NCBI GenBank assembly: GCA_038213135.1
Contig: JBBQTQ010000062.1
Span: 1-16,052 of the forward strand
Source of the DNA: JBBQTQ01 sp038213135
GTDB taxonomy: Bacteria; Actinomycetota; Thermoleophilia; Gaiellales; Gaiellaceae
Direction: 5' to 3'
Length of the DNA stretch: 16,052 nucleotides
The notes beneath the pieces were generated by a model. The model had not been told where the DNA came from, did no database searches, and saw nothing but the letters and a program-made list of their open reading frames with translations. The position numbers and the translations under genes were made by a program. Shown here one piece after another: positions 1-7,400 of this stretch (positions within the stretch are counted from its first letter, which is position 1; each line of letters starts with the position of its first letter).

Positions 1-195
1 GAAGTCGTGCCGCAGGAGGGCGACGAGCAGCACCCCCGCGGCGACCGCCGCCGAGACGAACGCGGCGACGAGCGCATTCTGAGCGGAGACGGCGAGCCGG
101 CGGCGGCGGCGGTGCGCGGCGAAGGCACCGACGAGCGCGGCGTACGCGCAGAGCCCGAGGCAGAGGAAGAGCGCGGCCCGGCCGAGCTCGGGCAT
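1..195 (-). CDS. ccmF: Cytochrome c heme lyase CcmF, N-terminal 65 residues (runs off the window)
   Basis: CcmF is the large multi-pass membrane subunit of the cytochrome c maturation system I heme lyase, which takes heme from CcmE and attaches it to apocytochrome on the outer face of the membrane. Only the N-terminus is visible, beginning MPELGRAALFLCLGLCAYAA. It shows two hydrophobic segments (about residues 5-25 and 40-62) separated by a basic RRRRR loop, as in the first two helices of CcmF/NrfE proteins. The reading frame stays open to the window edge. The ATG at 195-193 has a purine-rich Shine-Dalgarno (GGAAGGGG) just upstream, unlike most genes here, as expected for the second gene of an operon. 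ccmE ends 71 nt upstream on the same strand, which supports the assignment. The Shine-Dalgarno lies in the 3' arm of an inverted repeat (197-269). Catalytic parts (WWD domain, conserved histidines) are outside the window. Confidence 0.8.
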   Translation of the reverse strand, partial: MPELGRAALFLCLGLCAYAALVGAFAAHRRRRRLAVSAQNALVAAFVSAAVAAGVLLVALLRHDF

Positions 196-196
196 T

Positions 197-269
197 TAGT
201 GCCCCTTCCAGCAATGCATACTGCCGCGTTCTGGCCCGAACCTCGCCAGCATCACCGGAGGGGGCACTA
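197..269 (-). promoter_or_regulatory. Inverted repeat covering the ccmE stop codon and the ccmF Shine-Dalgarno
   Basis: In the mRNA sense the 5' arm is TAGTGCCCCCTCC (269-257), which starts with the ccmE stop codon. The 3' arm is GGAAGGGGCACTA (209-197), which contains the ccmF Shine-Dalgarno and ends 1 nt before the ccmF ATG. Twelve of 13 positions pair, with a 47-nt loop. Folding would hide the ccmF ribosome binding site. A ribosome finishing ccmE would occupy the 5' arm and free it, so the inferred role is translational coupling of ccmF to ccmE. A terminator is less likely because no U-tract follows. Confidence 0.55.
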
Positions 270-659
270 CTTCGTCGGGGAGTACTTCGAGGGGCACCTC
301 GTAACGAGCGTGTTCGGCTCGCCGACGAAGACGCCGTTCTGGAGGTGCCCGTGGAGGTACACCTCGCGCCCGACCTTGAAGAGGTCCGGCTTGGTGCCCG
401 TGTAGGAGATCGGCACGCTGGCTGGGCCGTTGCGGTCGCGGAGACGGAAGTGGAGGCCGCTCGGCCCCTCGGAGTCGCCCGTGACCGGCCCAACGACGAT
501 TCCGGAGAGCTCGACCTTGCCGGCCTTCGCGGTCAGCTGGCTCGGCTTGAGGGACGGCTGGGTGCCGCCGGCGATCGACGTGTAGAGCAGGAAGACGGCG
601 AGGACAGCCGCGACGGAGAGCGCGACGATCAGCCGCGCTGGGCTGCGCTTGCTGGCCAC
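267..659 (-). CDS. ccmE: Cytochrome c maturation heme chaperone CcmE, CxxxY type
   Basis: CcmE binds heme covalently at the periplasmic/extracytoplasmic face and passes it to CcmF. The 130-residue protein has an N-terminal membrane anchor (about residues 9-28, LIVALSVAAVLAVFLLY) followed by an OB-fold-like beta domain containing LSGIVVGPV, LHFRLRD, VPISYTGTKPDLFKVGREV and GVFVGEPN. Classical CcmE carries a heme-binding histidine in HxxxY. Here the aligned site is TRCPSKY, so Cys122 replaces His with Tyr126 kept. This is the CxxxY class known from archaea, Desulfovibrio and some Gram-positive lineages (system I*). The tail after Tyr126 is only four residues. The start is GTG (659-657), placed by a TAGAAT box ending 6 nt upstream, consistent with a leaderless mRNA. 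ccmF follows on the same strand. Confidence 0.88.
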   Translation of the reverse strand: MASKRSPARLIVALSVAAVLAVFLLYTSIAGGTQPSLKPSQLTAKAGKVELSGIVVGPVTGDSEGPSGLHFRLRDRNGPASVPISYTGTKPDLFKVGREVYLHGHLQNGVFVGEPNTLVTRCPSKYSPTK

Positions 660-665
660 GCGCAG

Positions 666-671
666 ATTCTA
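666..671 (-). promoter_or_regulatory. -10 box of the ccmE leaderless promoter
   Basis: TAGAAT on the minus strand, followed by exactly 6 nt (CTGCGC) and then the ccmE GTG. Transcription would begin at or next to the start codon. No Shine-Dalgarno is present. It lies between ccmE and the stop of the upstream 80-aa gene, so ccmE-ccmF can be transcribed independently of that gene. Confidence 0.55.
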
Positions 672-685
672 GCCTTGGCGGTTCG

Positions 686-928
686 TCAGTTCCCGCGCGA
701 GGGCTCGGGGCGGCGACTCGGCACTCGATAGCCGTGGTCGACGCAGAGGCTGCCGGGGTCGTCCTCGGTCAGCGAGTCGCAGTAACCCTTGCCGTACGCC
801 GCCCGCATGAATGCTGCGACGATCTCGAGATTCCAGTCGCCGATCTCCCCGGCCTCACGCCACAGGTCGGCAAGCCGAAGGTCGATATCCAGCTCGAGCA
901 GGTCGATCCGCGAGGGTCGCTTCGCCAT
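686..928 (-). CDS. Small conserved-looking hypothetical protein (80 aa)
   Basis: No known domain recognised. The 80-residue product begins MAKRPSRIDLLELDIDLRLA and is acidic and helical in its first half (LELDIDLRLADLWREAGEI). It then carries AAFMRAAYGKGYCDSLTED and a second cysteine motif, SLCVDHGYRVP; the two Cys and one His could bind a metal, but no family supports this. The frame stays open upstream to 1147, but the extension is Arg/Pro-rich noise across the promoter region. The ATG at 928 is chosen because a TACGCT -10 box ends exactly 6 nt before it. The stop is 27 nt from the ccmE start on the same strand, so it may be co-transcribed with ccmE-ccmF, though ccmE has its own promoter. 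Function unknown. Confidence 0.65.
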   Translation of the reverse strand: MAKRPSRIDLLELDIDLRLADLWREAGEIGDWNLEIVAAFMRAAYGKGYCDSLTEDDPGSLCVDHGYRVPSRRPEPSRGN

Positions 929-934
929 ATCACG

Positions 935-940
935 AGCGTA
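935..940 (-). promoter_or_regulatory. -10 box of the 80-aa gene's leaderless promoter
   Basis: TACGCT on the minus strand followed by 6 nt (CGTGAT) and ATG at 928. No Shine-Dalgarno is visible, so the transcript is probably leaderless. Confidence 0.5.
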
Positions 941-987
941 GAGAAGGGCCCGGACAGACCGGTTGGCGGTGATGGAGAGAGCGCATA

Positions 988-1006
988 CCCCCACCCTGGG
1001 TGGGGG
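988..1006. promoter_or_regulatory. GC-rich perfect dyad in the divergent promoter region
   Basis: CCCCCACCC and GGGTGGGGG are perfect 9-bp inverted arms around a single T. It lies between the divergent starts at 928 (minus) and 1108 (plus), about 48 bp upstream of the minus -10 box and 90 bp upstream of the plus one. It could be an operator or a cruciform-forming site. The rest of 929-1107 holds the two -10 boxes and nothing else recognised. Confidence 0.35.
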
Positions 1007-1095
1007 AAGAACCCCTTTCCCTCGGCGACGACGATACCGTCGGAAAGCGCACGGCTTCGTGCCGAATGTGTGCCAACTTCGTGGCGCCCGCGAGC

Positions 1096-1101
1096 TAGTG
1101 T
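1096..1101 (+). promoter_or_regulatory. -10 box of the TIM-barrel gene's leaderless promoter
   Basis: TAGTGT followed by 6 nt (CCGGCG) and the ATG at 1108. No Shine-Dalgarno. Confidence 0.5.
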
Positions 1102-1107
1102 CCGGCG

Positions 1108-1980
1108 ATGGGACTCGTCCGCCTCGGGCCGGCCCGCTGTCCCTCACGGGAGAGCCCGGAGGAGGCCGTCCGGCTCCTGCTGGAGCGCGGCTACACGGCC
1201 TGCGAGATCGACTTCGAGGGCGGATTCTGGATGGACTACCCGTGGGCGGAACGACTGGGTGAGGTTGCCCGCGACGCCGGGATCGCGCTCTCCGTGCACG
1301 CCCCGATCGCCGGCTTCATGGGCCACGTCGAGCGCGACAAGAAGCAGCGGATGGCAGTCGGCATGCTCGACCACTCGGCCGGCGTCGCCGTTGCCGCCGG
1401 TGCCGAGATCGTCGTTTTTCACCCGGGCTTCCTGCTCGGCCGCACGCGCGAGGCCGCTCTCGACGCGGTCGTGGAGCAACTGGCGGAGCTGCGGGAGCGG
1501 CTCGAGGGCAAAGGTCGCGCGGTCGCTTTCGGAGTCGAGGTGATGGGGCGGGTGCGCGAGCTCGGCACGCCGGAGGACTGCTTCACCATCTCCGCGCGCC
1601 TGCCCTGGGTCCGCCCGGTTCTCGACTTCGCGCACATGCACGCGGTCACCGACGGCGGCTTCACGGAGACGGAGACCTTCGCGGGCGTTCTCGAGCTCGC
1701 CGACCAGGTGCAGGAACCGGGGACCCCGTTCCACATCCACTTCTCCGACATCGCCTTCGCCAACCGCAACGAGACCAAGCACCTGCCCTACGGCGAGGGG
1801 ACGCTCCGCGCCGAGCCGCTCGCCGAGGCGCTCACCCGTTTCGAGCGCCCGGCGACGGTGATCAGCGAGGCGCCCGACGAAGCGTCGAGTCAGGCGATTC
1901 GCGCGGTGCTCGTCAGCTCGGCGGCGCGCTCGTCGAGCTCGGCCGCCTCCTCGAGGCGCCCGCGCTCGCGCAAGAACTGA
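1108..1980 (+). CDS. Endonuclease IV-like / sugar-phosphate isomerase TIM-barrel protein, with altered C-terminus
   Basis: This is an AP_endonuc_2 (xylose-isomerase-like TIM barrel) protein, the fold shared by endonuclease IV and sugar-phosphate isomerases/epimerases. Candidate metal ligands appear in barrel order: His64 (SVHAPI), His105 (VVFHPGF), Glu144 (GVEVMGR), Asp173/His176 (LDFAHMHA), His211 (FHIHFSDI) and Glu254 (ISEAPDE). YGEGTL near residue 228 is also typical of endonuclease IV relatives. The motif set leans towards an Nfo-like DNA-repair or related hydrolase, but the substrate cannot be fixed. The start is the ATG at 1108, 6 nt after a TAGTGT box. After IRAVL (about residue 268) the remaining 22 residues are a Ser/Ala/Arg-rich stretch reading antisense through the last 90 nt of the converging TPR frame. 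The original stop codon therefore seems lost, though the catalytic barrel looks complete. Confidence 0.8.
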   Translation: MGLVRLGPARCPSRESPEEAVRLLLERGYTACEIDFEGGFWMDYPWAERLGEVARDAGIALSVHAPIAGFMGHVERDKKQRMAVGMLDHSAGVAVAAGAEIVVFHPGFLLGRTREAALDAVVEQLAELRERLEGKGRAVAFGVEVMGRVRELGTPEDCFTISARLPWVRPVLDFAHMHAVTDGGFTETETFAGVLELADQVQEPGTPFHIHFSDIAFANRNETKHLPYGEGTLRAEPLAEALTRFERPATVISEAPDEASSQAIRAVLVSSAARSSSSAASSRRPRSRKN

Positions 1981-2991
1981 CCGAGCTGGCGTAGAGCTTC
2001 GCGCTCCAGCAGACGGAAGTCGCTCGACTCGACCGCCTGGAGCGAGCCGAGCAGCAGCTCCTCCGCCTCCTCGTCACGCCCCTCGGCAGCCCGGATCCGC
2101 CCGAGCGCCAGCTGGCGCAGCATCCGGCCCATCGGATCGTCCACGGTGATCAGCTCGTCCGACTTGGCCAGGGCTGTCTCGGCCTCCTCCACCCGCCCCT
2201 GCACGGCGAGGTACAGCGCCAGAGACGAATACGAGTCGCAGAGCTGGTTGAGCTCGCCGGTGCCGCTCTGGATCCTGACGGCCTCACGCGCGAGCTTCTC
2301 GGCGCGCTTGGCGTCCCCGCGCTCGTAGGCCACCAGCGCAAGGCGAGTCAGAGCCGCACCGAGCAGGGCCAGCGCACCCACCTCTGCGAAGACCGACCGC
2401 ACCTCCTCGTACACGGTCTCGGCCTCGTCCAGCCGGCCCTGTACCTGCCGAAGCATGCCGAGCGTCATCTTGGCGCCACCCTGCGCGCGGACGCTGCCGC
2501 TCCCCTCCGCCAGCTCGAGAGCCTTGTGGAGGAGCGGCTCCGCCTGCTCGAGCTCGAGGCGCACGATGTGCGCCTGGGCGAGCCCCTGGGCCGCGATCGT
2601 CTGCAGGTCGCGCCGGAATCGCCATCCACGAGCTCGCCCTCCAGGGGCGGATCGGGATCGAGGCGGGCGAGGTGGTCTTCGACGAGGCCGAGTCGACGTT
2701 CGCCACAGGCGAGGCATTGAACGTCGCCGCTCGGCTGCAGCAGCGGATCGCGAACGCGGCGCGGACTGCGCGCTCGGCGTCGTCCTCGTGTGCCTGCGGA
2801 ATCCCGAACGCGGCCAGCACCGCGTCGCCGGCGAACTTCTCGACGATGCCGCCGTGGGCGGTCACGCACTGCGTGACCTGGTCGAAGAAGCTCCTCACGC
2901 GGCGGCGCACGACTTCCGGGTCGGCGCTCGTCACGAGCGAGGTCGAGTCGACGAGGTCGACGAACAGCACCGTGGCGAGCTTGCGTTCCAT
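1890..2991 (-). pseudogene. Wrecked class III cyclase / TPR regulator (internal inversion, AAA domain deleted)
   Basis: Remains of a paralog of the intact cyclase-AAA-TPR gene at 4406-7654. Reading on the minus strand, 2991-2743 encodes the cyclase N-half: ATVLFVDLVDSTS (first metal Asp), VEKFAGDAVLAAFG (second metal Asp) and RAVRAAFAIR. The next cyclase piece is found on the opposite strand at about 2613-2742. From about 2606 to 1890 there is a minus-strand TPR region (LQTIAAQGLAQAHI onward, repeated A/L/E helical pairs ending ERAAELTSTARIA), in a different frame from the N-half. The whole AAA ATPase module, several hundred residues in the intact copy, is absent. The ATG at 2991 is preceded by a good leaderless -10 box, so the promoter survives. 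The TPR frame may still be open, but no intact cyclase can be made. The 3' end overlaps the convergent TIM-barrel gene by 91 bp. Confidence 0.75.
2613..2742 (+). pseudogene. Inverted fragment of the cyclase catalytic domain
   Basis: On the plus strand, inside the minus-strand wreck, this stretch reads AIHELALQGRIGIEAGEVVF and then DEAESTFATGEALNVAARLQ. This is the class III cyclase segment that should directly follow RAVRAAFAIR: the G-I-x-x-G-E-V strand and the GxALNVAARLQ motif with the catalytic Asn and Arg. Sense and order show it belongs to the same gene but has been flipped. CTGCAG palindromes sit at both borders (2601-2606 and 2735-2740), with CGCGATC just outside each in inverted orientation. 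Re-flipping exactly at those sites does not restore the frame, so extra bases were gained or lost. Confidence 0.7.
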
Positions 2992-2997
2992 CGCTAG

Positions 2998-3003
2998 AGA
3001 GTA
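2998..3003 (-). promoter_or_regulatory. -10 box of the cyclase pseudogene
   Basis: TACTCT on the minus strand followed by 6 nt (CTAGCG) and ATG at 2991. It lies back to back with the manB -10 box (3019-3024), only 15 bp apart. Confidence 0.5.
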
Positions 3004-3018
3004 GAACGAGCGCGTCGC

Positions 3019-3024
3019 TACGAT
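3019..3024 (+). promoter_or_regulatory. -10 box of the manB leaderless promoter
   Basis: TACGAT followed by 7 nt (CCTGCCC) and the GTG start at 3032. No Shine-Dalgarno. The upstream promoter region overlaps the divergent -10 box at 2998-3003, so the two promoters should interfere. Confidence 0.55.
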
Positions 3025-3031
3025 CCTGCCC

Positions 3032-4384
3032 GTGCTCGACCCCAAGGTCTTCAAGGCCTACGACGTGCGCGGCCTCTATCCGGGCGAGCTCGACGAGGAG
3101 GGCGCCTACGCGATCGGGCGGGCGTACGTGGAGCAGTTCGAGCCGGCGCGGATCGCCGTCGGCCGGGACATGCGCGTGTCCTCACCGGCCATGGCCGAAG
3201 CGGTCATGCGCGGCGCAGCGGAGGCCGGTGCGGACGTCGCCGACCTGGGCCTCGTCGGCACGGAGATGGTCTATTTCGCCGTCGGCGAACTCGGGCTCGA
3301 CGGTGGCATCGCCGTCACGGCCTCGCACAACCCGAAGGAGTACACCGGCCTGAAGATCGTCCGTGCAGGGGCGCTTCCCGTGGGCGGGGAGTCAGGCTTG
3401 CTCGAGATCCGAGATCGGGCGGTGCGGGACAGGACAAGTCCTGTCCCGCGGTCGCCACAGGTCGGCGTGATCCAACCGGCGGACATCTGGCCCGCGTACG
3501 TCGAGCGAGTCCTCTCGTTCGTCGACGTCGCCGCGCTCGAGTCGCTGCGCGTAGTGATCGACGCCGCCAACGGAATGGCCGGGGCGATGCTGCCGCCGGT
3601 GCTCGAACGACTGCCGATCGACGCGGTCCGCTGCTACTTCGAGCCGGACGGGACCTTTCCGAACCACGAGCCGAACCCGCTGCTGCCCGAGAACCGCGAG
3701 TTCATCGTCGGCAAGACGCTCGAGGAGGGTGCCGATTTCGGCGTCGCCTTCGACGGCGACGCCGACCGCTGCTTCTTCGTCGACGACAGCGGCGAGTTCG
3801 TCCCCGGCGACTTCGCGACTGCGCTCTTTGCCGAGTCGCTCCTCGCCAAGGAGCCGGGCGCGAAGGTGATCTACGACGTCCGCGCGAGCTGGGCTGTCCC
3901 GGAGACGATCGAGCACGCCGGCGGCGTGGCGCTCGTCAACCGTGTCGGACACGCGTACATCAAGCACCGCATGCGCCAGGAGCACGCGGCGTTCGCCGGC
4001 GAGGTCTCCGGCCACTACTACTTCCGCGACTTCTCGCAGGCGGACTCCGGTGTGATCCCGTTCCTGCTGATGCTCGAGCTCGTCTCGGCGCGCGGGCAGA
4101 AGCTGTCGGAGATCCTGCGCCCCTATCGCGAGCGCTACTTCATCACCGGCGAGCTGAACACGCAGGTCGCTGACGTGCCGCGCAAGCTGGAGGAGCTCGA
4201 GCGCCGCTACGCGGCCGAGGGCGTGGTCTCGCACCTCGACGGGCTCTCTGTCGACGCGGACGGCTGGCATTTCAACGTGCGCCCCTCGAATACCGAGCCG
4301 CTCCTGCGCCTCAACCTCGAGGCGCGCTCGCAGGAGCTGATGGAGCGCAAGCGCGACGAGGTGCTCGGGCTGATCCGCGCGTAG
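3032..4384 (+). CDS. manB: Phosphomannomutase / phosphoglucomutase
   Basis: Alpha-D-phosphohexomutase interconverting hexose 6- and 1-phosphates (mannose and/or glucose), feeding nucleotide-sugar and cell-surface polysaccharide synthesis in the cytoplasm. All four active-site loops are present. They are the phosphoserine loop TASHNP (Ser98), the metal loop DGDADR (241-246), the sugar-specificity loop GEVSGHYYFRD (from 323) and the phosphate-binding loop RPSNTEP (417-423). The 450-residue length matches bacterial PMM/PGM. GEVSGH fits dual-specificity enzymes, so mannose versus glucose preference is not settled. The start is GTG at 3032 (VLDPKVFKAYDVRG), 7 nt after a TACGAT box. Residues 131-140 (VRDRTSPVPR) are encoded by a perfect 12-bp-arm palindrome between domains and look like an inserted or remodelled loop. 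The cyclase gene follows after 21 bp but has its own -10 box. Confidence 0.92.
   Translation: MLDPKVFKAYDVRGLYPGELDEEGAYAIGRAYVEQFEPARIAVGRDMRVSSPAMAEAVMRGAAEAGADVADLGLVGTEMVYFAVGELGLDGGIAVTASHNPKEYTGLKIVRAGALPVGGESGLLEIRDRAVRDRTSPVPRSPQVGVIQPADIWPAYVERVLSFVDVAALESLRVVIDAANGMAGAMLPPVLERLPIDAVRCYFEPDGTFPNHEPNPLLPENREFIVGKTLEEGADFGVAFDGDADRCFFVDDSGEFVPGDFATALFAESLLAKEPGAKVIYDVRASWAVPETIEHAGGVALVNRVGHAYIKHRMRQEHAAFAGEVSGHYYFRDFSQADSGVIPFLLMLELVSARGQKLSEILRPYRERYFITGELNTQVADVPRKLEELERRYAAEGVVSHLDGLSVDADGWHFNVRPSNTEPLLRLNLEARSQELMERKRDEVLGLIRA
3424..3449. repeat. Perfect palindrome inside manB (12-bp arms, AA centre)
   Basis: The arms are GCGGGACAGGAC (3424-3435) and GTCCTGTCCCGC (3438-3449), exact inverted copies around AA. 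It encodes Arg/Pro-rich residues in a surface loop and reads almost the same on both strands. No second copy was noticed in the window. It resembles palindromic elements inserted in-frame in proteins, such as Rickettsia RPEs; that parallel is inference. Confidence 0.55.
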
Positions 4385-4393
4385 TAACCGTCG

Positions 4394-4399
4394 TAGACT
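4394..4399 (+). promoter_or_regulatory. -10 box of the cyclase-AAA-TPR gene
   Basis: TAGACT followed by 6 nt (CGAATC) and the GTG start at 4406. It begins 9 nt after the manB stop. Confidence 0.55.
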
Positions 4400-4405
4400 C
4401 GAATC

Positions 4406-7400
4406 GTGCCGAGCTGTCCGAACTGCGGCCAGGACAATCCGGAGCGAGCAAAGTTCTGCCTCGAGTGCGGCGAGCCGCTTGCGACCGCGGAGGCGCCGCT
4501 CGAGGAGCGGAAGCTCGTCACCGTCCTCTTCACCGACATCGTCGGCTCGACCGCCCATGCCGAGCGGCTCGACCCCGAGGACGTTCGCGCCCGTTTGAGC
4601 GTGTACTACGACCGCGTGCGCACCGAGCTCGAGCGGTTCGGGGGAACGGTCGAGAAGTTCATCGGCGACGCGGTTGTCGCCCTGTTCGGCGCGCCCGTGG
4701 CGCACGAGGACGACCCGGAGCGCGCCGTCCGCGCGGCGTTCGCCCTCCGCGACGCGGTCGCCGAGCTGAACGCGGCCGACGCGTGGCTCGAGCTTCGGAT
4801 CCGAACCGCTGTCCACACCGGCGAGGCCCTCGTCGTGACGGGCGGCCGCAGCAGTGCCGAGGGGATGGCCGCCGGAGACGTGATGAACACTGCGGCGCGC
4901 CTCCAGTCGGCAGCGCCGGTGGACGGGATCCTGGTCGGCGAGCTGACCTATCTCGCTACCCGGAGCTCGATCGAGTACCGCGCAGCCGAGCCGGTGCTCG
5001 CGAAGGGCAAGAGCGAGCCGGTCATCGCCTGGGAGGCGGTGGCCCCTCTCGAGCGGCCGGCAGCCGCGCGGAGCAGCCGCGGCCGCCTGGTGGGCCGCGA
5101 CGAGGAGCTCGGGAGGCTCGAGGCGCTGTGGGAGGAGACGCTCGAGAGGAGGCGGCCGGCGCTCGCGATCGTGCTCGGCCCACCGGGAATCGGCAAGAGT
5201 CGGCTGCTCGACGAGTTGAGACAGCGTGTCAGCCGGGCGGCGACGGTGCTCGAAGGTCGCTGCCTCTCCTACGGCGAGGGGATTACGTACTGGCCGGTGA
5301 TCGAGATCCTGCAAGGCGCGGCAGGCGTCAGGCAGAGCGACGACGCCGCCACCAGCTCGCGGAGGCTGGGCGAGCTGCTCGAGGCGCTCCCCACCGACGA
5401 CCCGGCCGAGCTGCGCACGCTTGCGACGGCGGCCGCGAACCTGCTCGGCATCCCGGCAAGCCCCCAGGGAACCTACGAGACCACCGAGATCTCCCGCGCG
5501 GAGCTGCACTGGGGTCTCCGGCGACTCCTGCACCTGCTCGCGCGCCGGACGCCGCTCGTGATCGTCGTCGAGGACCTGCACTGGGCCGAGCCGACGCTGC
5601 TCGAGCTGCTCGCGACCCTCGCCGAGGGTGAAGACGGCGCGCCACTGCTCGTGATCGGCTCCGGGCGGCCGGAGCTCGCCGAGCGCGACGGGCTCTGGCG
5701 CGATGCGCCGCACCGGGCCGTGATCCGGCTGGAGCCGCTGCGCCCCGAGCTGGGAAGAGCCCTCCTCGGGGAGCTGCTCGGCTCCGCTGCGCTCGTCGAC
5801 GACGCCTCGGCGGAGGCGATTCTCGGCCGCGCGGGCGGCAACCCGCTCTTTCTCGAGGAGACGGTGCGGATGTTGAGCGAGGCCGGTCTCGTCGACGAGA
5901 CCGGCTGGCATCTGTCGGGCGAAGGTGCCGAGCTGGCCGTGCCGACGAGCCTCCAGACCCTGCTCGCCTCGCGCCTGGACGGCCTTCCGCAGCCTGAGAA
6001 GCGGGTCGCACAGCAGGCGTCCGTCGCCGGCCTCGTCTTCTGGGCCGGTGCGGTCGCCCACATGCGAGGGGCGGACAGAGCGGAGCTCGGTGAGGTGCAG
6101 CAGCGGCTCGACGGGCTCGAGCGGCGGGACGTCGTGCGCGCGAGCGAGCAGAGCACGATGGTCGGCGAGCGCGAGTACGCGTTCAAGCACGTCCTGCTCC
6201 GCGAAGTCGCCTACGGGCAGCTCCCGAAGGGCCGCCGGGCCGAGCTCCACCTGCGCTTCGCGGAGTGGCTCGAGTCCCTCGGCGGGGTCGAGGAGTTCGT
6301 CGAGATCGTCGCCTACCACCTCGAGCAGTCCTGCCGGATGGCGCGGGAGGTCGAGCGCAGCCCCGTGCCGCCGCCGCTCGAGCGTGCGGCCGCGGCGCTG
6401 ATGCAGGCGGGCGACCGGGCGGAGCGGCGGGAGGGGATGCGCGAAGCAGCGCGCTTCTACGAGCGTGCGCTCGAGCTCCCCGGGGAGTCCGACCCCGCGG
6501 CGCGGCTCGAGCTGAGGCTCAGGCACGCGCGGGCGCTCGCTGCCCTCGGGCAGATCGCCGCGGCCGCGGAGGCCGCCAGGGCCACCGCCGAGGAGGCGCT
6601 CCGGCTCGAGCGGCCCGATCTGCGCGCCTCCGCCCTGATCCTCGACGCGAACCTCGACCTGCGGCGTGGGCGGGCAACCGAGGCGAGGCGCGCGCTCGGG
6701 GAGGCAGTAGAGCTCGCCGAGGCGTGCGGCGACCGGCGGCTGCAGCTACGGGCCTGGTTCGCGCGCGCCGCTCTGCTTGCCGAGATCGAGGGCGACCTCG
6801 AGGGCGCGGTCACCCAGCTCCGCCTGTCGTTGACGCTTGCCGAGGAGCTCGACGACCGTGCGCTCCATACCGAGGGGCGGCTGCGGCTCGGGTTCGTCCT
6901 CTTCAACCTCGGCAAGCTCGCAGAGGCCGAAACGGAGCTCGACCGCTGCCTCGCGCTCGCCGCGGAGCTCGGCAGCCGCCGCGACGAGGCGCGGGCGATC
7001 TTCCAGCTCGGCCTCGTGAAGTACCTTCGCGGCGACCTCGCCGAGGCGGAGCGCCTGGGCCGGGAGGCGCAGATCGCGCTCGAGGTCACCGGCGAGCCGT
7101 ATTTCCAGATCCAGAACCACGTCGCCCTCGCGCAGTACGCGCTCGCGCGGGGCGATCCCGGCCGCGCGGAGGAGTGGCTTCGCGCGGCCATGCCGACCGC
7201 CCTCGACGAGGGCGGCTGGCTCCTCGTCGAGGCCTACCGCCTGCTTGTGCAGGTGCTCGTCGAGCTTGGTCGGGCAGACGACGCTGCCGACCTCGTCGAG
7301 TTCGCGGCGCGGGACGTCCCCGAGGAGCACTCCTACGCCCGGGCGGCGCTGATCCTCGCCCGCGCCTACGTCGCCTCCGCCCGCGGCGAGGACGAGGCCA

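Noticed and set aside
929..1147. N-terminal extension of the 80-aa gene to 1147
   Set aside because: The extension crosses the divergent promoter region and its dyad and overlaps the TIM-barrel start; the residues are low-complexity Arg/Pro.
2601..2742. A functional phase-variable invertible switch
   Set aside because: Re-inverting at the CTGCAG borders does not restore the frame, the AAA module is missing, and no recombinase gene is nearby.
3392..6526. Minus-strand open frame of over 1000 codons antisense to manB and the cyclase
   Set aside because: It is the mirror of two well-supported plus-strand genes. Its composition (R/E/L/H-rich with no recognisable motif) is typical of antisense frames in GC-rich coding DNA.
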